DNA of 64,000 nt from Pseudomonas sp. St316 (lineage in GTDB: Bacteria; Pseudomonadota; Gammaproteobacteria; Pseudomonadales; Pseudomonadaceae), in contig NZ_AP021901.1 of NCBI RefSeq assembly GCF_018325905.1, positions 6,542,001-6,606,000 on the forward strand. The letters are read 5' to 3'. Positions 58,991 through 64,000 of the stretch are shown here, one piece after another (position 1 is the first letter of the stretch; each line of letters starts with the position of its first letter). The notes under the pieces are model-generated. The model was not told where the DNA came from. It saw nothing but the letters and a program-made list of their open reading frames with translations, and made no database searches. A program made the position numbers and the translations under genes.

Positions 58991-60133
58991 TCAGGCGGCC
59001 TCGGTGGTCCCGAATGCCCCTTGGCGCAACAGCAGGATCACCAGGCCAAACGCCCCTGCCGCCATGAACAAAGGCAGTGCATGCCCGCTGATCCACTGGC
59101 TTCCCGCTCCCGCCGCCAAGGGGCCGATCAGGCAACCAAGGCCCCACAGTTGCGCGACATGGGCGTTGGCCCGCACCAGCGCATCGTCGCGGTAACGCTC
59201 GCCGATCAGAATCAGCGACAAGGTGAACAAACCGCCGGCGCTGGCGCCGAACAGCACCCACAGCGGCCAGATCAACAGGGTATCGATCAAAAGCACAACG
59301 GCCAGGCTCGACAACGTCAGCGCCACCGCACAGCCCATCAACAGCGCCCGGCGAGACACGCGATCGGCCAGGGCGCCAATGGGCAACTGCAACAAGGCAT
59401 CACCGACCACCACGGTGCTGACCATCGCCAGCGCGATGTCGGCAGTGAAGCCCTGACGCAGGCAATACACCGGCAGCAGCGTGAGGATCATGGCCTCGAA
59501 CGCGGCGAACAACGAGACCGCCCAGGCAATCGCCGGCAAGCCTCGGCAAAAGACCCACAAATCCCCGAACGTCACGCTGCCGGCCTCGCTGCTCGGCGCA
59601 CCGCTACGGCCCAGCAACAGCAAGGGTGCAATCAGCAGCAAACCGACGCCCACCCAGAACCCGTAGTCATGATCGGTCCCCAGTGCGCCCAGCAGCAGCG
59701 GGCCAGACAACTGACTCAGGGCGTAGCTGCTGCCGTACAGCGCCACCAGTCGCCCACGCCATTTCTCAATGACCAGTTGATTGATCCAGCTTTCACCCAG
59801 AATGAACACCAGGGTCAGGACCACGCCAATCACCAGGCGCAGCAGCAACCAGACCGGATAGCTGGGCAACAGCGCCAGCAACCCAATGGACACCGCGCCG
59901 CCCCACAGGCACAGACGCATCAACACCGCCGTGCCAAACCGCGCCGCCAACCGGCTGGACACCTTGGCCCCGAGCAGCACCCCCACGGCCGGCATGGCGG
60001 CCATCACGCCAATGGCGAACGAGCCATAGCCCCAGCCCTCCAGGCGCAGCGACACCAGCGGCATGCTCACGCCCAAGGCCAGGCCGACACTCAGGACAGA
60101 CGCCAACACGGCGAAATAGGTCGCCCAACGCAT
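58991..60133 (-). CDS. MFS transporter (YcaD-like)
   Basis: 380-residue inner-membrane carrier with about twelve hydrophobic segments. Starts MRWATYFAVLASVLSVGLAL. MFS features include the loop 2-3 motif GAKVSSRLAARFGTAVLMRL, RLVIGVVLTLVFILGESWIN and in the second half PIGALADRVSRRALLMGCAV. ATG at 60133 has GGAG seven bases ahead. Its place near pauC matches P. aeruginosa PA5311, so an amine or related compound is a possible substrate, but this is inference. Confidence 0.87.
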   Translation of the reverse strand: MRWATYFAVLASVLSVGLALGVSMPLVSLRLEGWGYGSFAIGVMAAMPAVGVLLGAKVSSRLAARFGTAVLMRLCLWGGAVSIGLLALLPSYPVWLLLRLVIGVVLTLVFILGESWINQLVIEKWRGRLVALYGSSYALSQLSGPLLLGALGTDHDYGFWVGVGLLLIAPLLLLGRSGAPSSEAGSVTFGDLWVFCRGLPAIAWAVSLFAAFEAMILTLLPVYCLRQGFTADIALAMVSTVVVGDALLQLPIGALADRVSRRALLMGCAVALTLSSLAVVLLIDTLLIWPLWVLFGASAGGLFTLSLILIGERYRDDALVRANAHVAQLWGLGCLIGPLAAGAGSQWISGHALPLFMAAGAFGLVILLLRQGAFGTTEAA

Positions 60134-60181
60134 TTCCACGCTCCTGTGGAGGGTTATCAATCTCAGCCATCCCCCAAAACA

Positions 60182-60274
60182 CTGTGGGAGCGAGCTTGCT
60201 CGCGATGACGGAGCAACATTCAACAGAGTCGTCGACTGTCGTACCGCTATCGCGAGCAAGCTCGCTCCCACAGG
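60182..60274. repeat. REPIN (GTGGGAGCGAGCTTGCTCGCGA type)
   Basis: REP and inverted REP with a spacer of about 45 bp, between the MFS gene and pauC. Confidence 0.88.
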
Positions 60275-60293
60275 GGGCTCGGCGCTGCTCGAA

Positions 60294-60314
60294 GCCCCGG
60301 ACAGGGTCCGGGGC
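60294..60314 (-). terminator. GC-rich hairpin after pauC
   Basis: Stem GCCCCGGAC / GTCCGGGGC with a three-base loop, nine bases beyond the pauC stop. No T run, but the stem is perfect and well placed. Confidence 0.6.
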
Positions 60315-60322
60315 CTAAGGTG

Positions 60323-61816
60323 TCAGAGCTTGATCCAGGTCGACTTCAGCTCGGTGTATTTGTCGAACGCATGCAGCGACTTGTCGCGACCGTTGCCCGA
60401 TTGCTTGAAGCCACCGAACGGCGCGGTCATGTCGCCGCCGTCGTACTGGTTGACCCATACGCTACCGGCACGCAGGGCCTTGGCGGTCAGGTGGGCCTTG
60501 GAGATGTCCTTGGTCCACACCGCTGCGGCCAAGCCGTACGGTGTGTCGTTAGCGATCTCGATGGCCTGCTCGGCGGTGTCGAAGGCAATGACCGACAACA
60601 CCGGGCCGAAAATCTCTTCCTGGGCGATTTTCATCGCGTTGCTCACGCCATCGAAAATCGTCGGTTCGACGTACGTACCGCCCGTTTCCTCAAGGATGCG
60701 CTTGCCGCCGGCCACCAGTTTGGCGCCGTCGCTGTGCCCGGCCTCGATGTAGGACAGCACGGTGTTCATCTGCTGTGTATCGACCAAGGCACCGACATTG
60801 GTGGCCGGGTCCAGGGGGTTGCCAGGCTTCCAGCCCTTGAGGGCTTCGATCACCAGTGGCAGGAACGTGTCCTTGATGGAGCGTTCCACCAACAGCCGCG
60901 AGCCGGCGGTGCAAACTTCGCCCTGGTTGAAGGCGATGGCGCTGGCGGCGGATTCGGCGGCGGCTTGCAGGTCCGGGGCATCGGCGAACACGATGTTCGG
61001 GCTCTTGCCGCCGGCTTCCAGCCAGATACGCTTCATGTTGGATTCACCGGAGTAGATCATCAGTTGCTTGGCGATCTTGGTAGAGCCGGTGAACACCAGT
61101 GTATCGACGTCCATATGCAGGGCCAGGGCCTTGCCGACGGTATGGCCATAGCCTGGCAGCACGTTCAGCACGCCTTTCGGAATGCCGGCCTCGATCGCCA
61201 GTGCGGCAATGCGGATGGCGGTCAACGGGGATTTTTCCGACGGCTTGAGCACCACCGAGTTACCGGTGGACAGCGCCGGGCCGAGTTTCCAGCAGGCCAT
61301 CATCAACGGGAAGTTCCAGGGCACGATAGCGCCCACGACACCCACTGGCTCACGGGTTACCAGGCCCAATTGGTCGTGCGGCGTGGCCGCCACTTCGTCG
61401 TAGAGTTTGTCGATAGCTTCGCCGCTCCAGCTCAAGGCTTGGGCCGCGCCGGGAACGTCGATATTCAAGGAATCACTGATCGGCTTGCCCATGTCCAGGG
61501 TTTCGAGCAGGGCCAGCTCTTCGGCATGCTGCTTGAGCAGGCCGGCAAAACGAATCATGGTGGCTTTGCGCTTGCTGGGTGCCAGGCGCGACCAGACGCC
61601 GGAACTGAAAGTGGCGCGGGCGTTTTCGACAGCACGCTGGGCGTCGGCGACGTCACAGCTGGCGATCTTGCCCAGCAGGCGGCCATCGACCGGGCTGAGG
61701 CAATCAAAGGTTTCGCCGGACACCGCATCGGTGTACTCGCCGTTGATGAAGGCGCGGCCTTCGATCTTCAGGTCGCGGGCGCGTTGTTCCCAGTCGGCAC
61801 GAGTCAGGGTGGTCAT
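60323..61816 (-). CDS. pauC: Aldehyde dehydrogenase PauC (KauB), gamma-glutamyl-aminobutyraldehyde type
   Basis: NAD(P)-dependent aldehyde dehydrogenase, 497 residues, the same as P. aeruginosa PA5312. It starts MTTLTRADWEQRARDLKIEG. Motifs: VGAIVPWNFPLMMACWKLGP (cofactor-binding Asn), KPSEKSPLTA, VFTGSTKIAKQL, catalytic Glu in WLEAGGKSPN, catalytic Cys in FNQGEVCTAGSR and EEIFGPVLSV. In P. aeruginosa it oxidises aldehydes from putrescine, cadaverine and agmatine/arginine breakdown and belongs to the PauR regulon. It is divergent from a cupin gene, with candidate operators between them. The transaminase gene usually found beside it (gabT2) is not present here. Confidence 0.93.
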   Translation of the reverse strand: MTTLTRADWEQRARDLKIEGRAFINGEYTDAVSGETFDCLSPVDGRLLGKIASCDVADAQRAVENARATFSSGVWSRLAPSKRKATMIRFAGLLKQHAEELALLETLDMGKPISDSLNIDVPGAAQALSWSGEAIDKLYDEVAATPHDQLGLVTREPVGVVGAIVPWNFPLMMACWKLGPALSTGNSVVLKPSEKSPLTAIRIAALAIEAGIPKGVLNVLPGYGHTVGKALALHMDVDTLVFTGSTKIAKQLMIYSGESNMKRIWLEAGGKSPNIVFADAPDLQAAAESAASAIAFNQGEVCTAGSRLLVERSIKDTFLPLVIEALKGWKPGNPLDPATNVGALVDTQQMNTVLSYIEAGHSDGAKLVAGGKRILEETGGTYVEPTIFDGVSNAMKIAQEEIFGPVLSVIAFDTAEQAIEIANDTPYGLAAAVWTKDISKAHLTAKALRAGSVWVNQYDGGDMTAPFGGFKQSGNGRDKSLHAFDKYTELKSTWIKL

Positions 61817-61950
61817 GCGTGTGTCCTCCTCTTATTGAGTACGAACGCCGCGCGGTGCGCAACGCCCAAAAGAATTCTGCCCAACCAGCCTGTTTTCGGC
61901 GCTATTTTCGGCATAGGGCACCCGCCACCCTAAACCAGCGGCTGGTCATG

Positions 61951-61969
61951 TTTCAATATATTTGACACA
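61951..61969. promoter_or_regulatory. Palindromic element 1 in the pauC-cupin intergenic region
   Basis: TGTTTCAATATATTTGACA: outer TGT/ACA and inner AATATATT are palindromic. A TTGACA -35-like word lies in its right half. Confidence 0.4.
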
Positions 61970-61992
61970 AGGCTGGCAAACGACCTTGCGAT

Positions 61993-62012
61993 GTTCGTTT
62001 TAATAAACATAG
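61993..62012. promoter_or_regulatory. Palindromic element 2 in the pauC-cupin intergenic region
   Basis: ATGTTCGTTTTAATAAACAT: arms ATGTT and AACAT, with inner TT/AA also pairing (7 of 10 pairs). It is a plausible repressor operator, PauR being a candidate. Confidence 0.45.
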
Positions 62013-62050
62013 ACTCGGGGCCTTCCAAGCGATCGCTGAGGATCACCCGC

Positions 62051-62413
62051 ATGAGCATTCAGGACATCGTCGATTTCAGCCAGGCCAATACCACCGCCGA
62101 ACGTTATCGCCCGGACCCGGCCAAGGTGTTCAAGGGCGATCCCGAGCAAACCGTGTTCAACCACTACAGCAGCCCCTGCGGGCAAATGAACGCGGGCGTA
62201 TGGGAAGGCGCCATCGGGCAGTGGACGGTCAATTACACCGAGCATGAGTATTGCGAGATCGTCCAGGGTGTTTCCGTGCTGCGGGACGACGATGGCAATG
62301 CCAAGACTTTGCGAGCCGGCGACCGCTTCGTGATTCCAGCAGGGTTCAAGGGCACTTGGGAGGTGTTGGAGCCGTGCCGCAAGATTTATGTGATCTTCGA
62401 GCAGAAGGCTTGA
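62051..62413 (+). CDS. Cupin-domain protein
   Basis: 120-residue cytoplasmic single-cupin protein. Starts MSIQDIVDFSQANTTAERYR; the cupin core is GAIGQWTVNYTEHEYCEIVQ and AGDRFVIPAGFKGTWEVLEP, with the Glu/His ligand positions in TEHEYCE. It belongs to the DUF861/(S)-ureidoglycine aminohydrolase-like cupin group. The gene corresponds to P. aeruginosa PA5314 beside the polyamine genes; role unknown. The ATG at 62051 has GAGGAT ahead; a longer frame would include the operator palindrome. Confidence 0.87.
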   Translation: MSIQDIVDFSQANTTAERYRPDPAKVFKGDPEQTVFNHYSSPCGQMNAGVWEGAIGQWTVNYTEHEYCEIVQGVSVLRDDDGNAKTLRAGDRFVIPAGFKGTWEVLEPCRKIYVIFEQKA

Positions 62414-62580
62414 GCCCCACTGAAAAAGCAGCTGACACTCTAACGCTGGTCAATGACCCGCCAAGCAGATGAGACTGCTCGCGGGCGCCACATTGTTATC
62501 GTCGCATCGGCTACGCACAGGACGTGCGGCCAACCCGACAGGTGAGCGCCCCGACCTATCAATAGTTGCAAGGAGGCAAC

Positions 62581-62799
62581 ATGCCCGTCCTACCCGATCA
62601 ATGCGATCTGGCCATCGCCCAGTACACCATCGGCCAAAAATGCACCCCCGAACTGCTTGAAGAGGTTCGCGCCCTGGCCGATGGAGCTCCCGTGCGCGCC
62701 ACGGGCCCGAAGTATCCTACGGGCTGGGATCTGCGCCCGCGACGCATCAACCTGCACACCAACGCCGACAGGATCATTGTCAGCATCAACTGCGGCTGA
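62581..62799 (+). CDS. I78-family peptidase-inhibitor-like small protein
   Basis: 72 residues with the I78 pattern: CDLAIAQYTIGQKCTPELLE, then RATGPKYPTGWDLRPRRINL and TNADRIIVSINCG at the C-terminus. I78 proteins inhibit subtilisin/chymotrypsin-like proteases. AAGGAGG four bases ahead of ATG 62581 gives a very strong ribosome site. There is no visible signal peptide, so the inhibitor would act in the cytoplasm unless exported otherwise. It is followed by a bidirectional terminator shared with rpmG. Confidence 0.85.
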   Translation: MPVLPDQCDLAIAQYTIGQKCTPELLEEVRALADGAPVRATGPKYPTGWDLRPRRINLHTNADRIIVSINCG

Positions 62800-62812
62800 T
62801 CGACACGTAAAC

Positions 62813-62847
62813 AAAAAAGGCCCGTATCTCGCGATACGGGCCTTTTT
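62813..62847. terminator. Bidirectional intrinsic terminator between the I78 gene and rpmG
   Basis: Long perfect stem AAAAAGGCCCGTATC / GATACGGGCCTTTTT with a four-base TCGC loop; A run on the left and T run on the right. Confidence 0.93.
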
Positions 62848-62867
62848 CGTAAGAAGGGAAAAATCAA

Positions 62868-63023
62868 TTACTTGATTTTGCCTTCCTTGTAGATCACGTG
62901 CTTGCGAACAACCGGATCATATTTCTTGATCTCGATTTTGTCCGGGGTAGTACGCTTGTTCTTGTCGGTAGTGTAGAAGTGACCAGTACCGGCGCTCGAG
63001 ATCAAACGAATCAATTCACGCAT
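62868..63023 (-). CDS. rpmG: 50S ribosomal protein L33
   Basis: 51-residue large-subunit protein: [20 protein letters not shown] then [20 protein letters not shown] and [10 protein letters not shown]. It lacks the CxxC pair, so it is the zinc-independent form. It lies 11 bp downstream of rpmB in the usual rpmB-rpmG operon, with a GGGAG ribosome site. Confidence 0.96.
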   Translation of the reverse strand: MRELIRLISSAGTGHFYTTDKNKRTTPDKIEIKKYDPVVRKHVIYKEGKIK

Positions 63024-63034
63024 GATTAGCTCCC

Positions 63035-63268
63035 TTAAACCTTGCCATCGCGACGAAGTTCGGCCAGCACGACACTGATGCCACGCTTGTCGATGATGCG
63101 CATGCCCTTGGCAGATACGCGCAGACGCACAAAACGTTTCTCTTCTTCAACCCAGAAGCGGTGATGCTGCAGGTTCGGCAGGAAACGACGACGGGTTTTG
63201 TTGTTTGCGTGGGAAATGTTATTCCCAGTCACCGGACCCTTACCGGTAACTTGACAGACTCTCGACAT
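63035..63268 (-). CDS. rpmB: 50S ribosomal protein L28
   Basis: 77-residue large-subunit protein, starting [20 protein letters not shown] with [20 protein letters not shown] and ending [11 protein letters not shown], the standard L28 sequence. A GAGGG ribosome site precedes the ATG. It is first of the rpmB-rpmG operon. Confidence 0.97.
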   Translation of the reverse strand: MSRVCQVTGKGPVTGNNISHANNKTRRRFLPNLQHHRFWVEEEKRFVRLRVSAKGMRIIDKRGISVVLAELRRDGKV

Positions 63269-63705
63269 GCCTCAGCCCTCTAAAACCACATGCCCAACCC
63301 GGCATGGGTTGGCCGCTTAATCTCTCAGTCATTTGGCGCCAGGCGCCGCGTTTCTTTAAGGGTCTTACCGGCTACACCTACAGTGAAGGAACCGGGCCCC
63401 TAGAAAAGAGCGCTGCTTTATACCAGAAAGACCACAGTGCAACAACAGCCGATGCGATTTGTCTTCAGGGCGAATCATCGAGCAACCGCCCCGGACGGCG
63501 GGGACAGAGGCTGGCACAGCCCCTTACCGCTCGTCGCTGGACGCAGATTTTTTTCACCCGCGGCGACTTTCAGCCCATCAAAGTGCCGGCGCAGAGTGCC
63601 GGAAAATGCAAAAAGGGGATAGTCATTTAGCGGCGAGCCCACTAGGGTAGGCCTTTTCCAGACTGCACTCGCAGATGGGCCTTCGACTTGCACAGGAAAC
63701 CGACC
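63269..63705. other. Intergenic region upstream of rpmB and the peptide-binding protein gene
   Basis: 437 bp with no supportable gene; short open frames at 63304-63650 lack ribosome sites and resemble no family. The rpmB promoter must be at the left and the binding-protein promoter at the right. No clear repeats or hairpins were seen. Confidence 0.6.
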
Positions 63706-64000
63706 ATGCGCCTCGCTGCCCTACCATTGTTGCTCGCCCCTCTGCTGATCACCCCGCAGGCCATGGCCGCTGCCCTGAGCGTCTGTACCGAGGCCAGCCC
63801 GGAAGGGTTCGATGTCGTCCAGTACAACTCCCTGACGACCACCAACGCCTCTGCCGATGTGCTGATGAACCGCCTGGTGGACTTCGACACCGCCAGCGGC
63901 AAAGTGGTCCCCAGCCTGGCCGAGCGCTGGGAAGTCTCCATCGATGGCCTGGCCTACGTGTTCAAGCTGCGGCCACAGGTCAAGTTTCACCACACCGACT
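63706..64000 (+). CDS. Periplasmic peptide-binding protein of an ABC transporter, 3' end outside window
   Basis: The first 98 residues are present. A Sec signal peptide (MRLAALPLLLAPLLITPQAM, cleavage after AMA) is followed by ALSVCTEASPEGFDVVQYNS and SLAERWEVSIDGLAYVFKLR PQVKFHHTD, the SBP_bac_5 (DppA/OppA) start pattern. The Cys in VCTEASPEGFD is conserved in DppA-type proteins of pseudomonads. It probably binds dipeptides. The GGAAACC site upstream is weak. Position after rpmB matches the dipeptide-binding gene of P. aeruginosa. Confidence 0.88.
   Translation, partial: MRLAALPLLLAPLLITPQAMAAALSVCTEASPEGFDVVQYNSLTTTNASADVLMNRLVDFDTASGKVVPSLAERWEVSIDGLAYVFKLRPQVKFHHTD

Noticed and set aside
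61977..61994. TGGCAAACGACCTTGC, sigma-54-like sequence upstream of the cupin gene
   Set aside because: GG and GC are separated by 11 rather than 10 bases and the -24 half is not TGGCAC; spacing is critical for sigma-54.

Overview
The window is chromosomal DNA of a Pseudomonas, most likely of the P. fluorescens group. GC content is high and gene order follows the P. aeruginosa stretch algP - rsd - dsbB - hemYXDC - algR - argH, then cyaA - rnk - cyaY - lptM - lysA - dapF - xerC, then sutA - glnK/amtB - ubiK - comM, then rep - xpt - cytochrome c5 - pauR - dadX/ridA/dadA - lrp - pauC, ending at rpmB/rpmG and the start of a peptide-binding protein. Short GAGC-GCTC palindromes (REP/REPIN elements) typical of fluorescent pseudomonads occupy about a dozen intergenic gaps. 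No rRNA, tRNA, CRISPR array, prophage, insertion sequence or complete transposase was seen.

Layout. 1-10 kb: a truncated ABC-F ATPase, a TIGR02444 protein, the Lys/Ala/Pro-repeat protein AlgP, an FKBP isomerase, the anti-sigma factor Rsd/AlgQ, DsbB, and the heme genes hemC-hemD-hemX-hemY read leftward from behind algR. hemD and hemX are one open frame here. 10.8-17.6 kb: argH, a REPIN enlarged by six 44-bp tandem units, a glutathione transferase, two small conserved proteins, class I adenylate cyclase and Rnk. 17.8-23.1 kb: DUF1289 and cyaY leftward; lptM-lysA-dapF-DUF484-xerC-HAD rightward as a tight operon. 23.4-26.9 kb: SutA, YjbQ, amtB and glnK (with a sigma-54 promoter), and ubiK.

26.9-33.9 kb looks like an accessory block between ubiK and comM: a methyl-accepting chemotaxis protein; a three-subunit periplasmic FAD dehydrogenase (tri-heme cytochrome c, Tat-exported small subunit, GMC-type large subunit with a cysteine cluster); and, convergent with it, an orphan histidine kinase. 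The membrane domain of that kinase carries every ligand-site residue of the plant ethylene receptor ETR1. This is the most interesting item in the window.

34-48.5 kb: comM, a DUF4432 epimerase-like protein, a Cache-domain chemoreceptor, a LysR regulator, a MATE exporter, a GSDEF/EAL c-di-GMP enzyme, rep helicase, xpt, and an acetyl-CoA hydrolase/transferase. 48.6-64 kb is rich in amine and D-amino-acid catabolism: the polyamine regulator PauR, alanine racemase DadX, a RidA protein, D-amino acid dehydrogenase DadA, its Lrp-type regulator, a gamma-glutamyl-amine oxidase-like flavoprotein, a PLP-dependent regulator/aminotransferase, a phospholipase D-like lipoprotein, an MFS transporter, the aldehyde dehydrogenase PauC, a cupin, an I78 inhibitor, ribosomal proteins L33 and L28, and a truncated dipeptide-binding protein.
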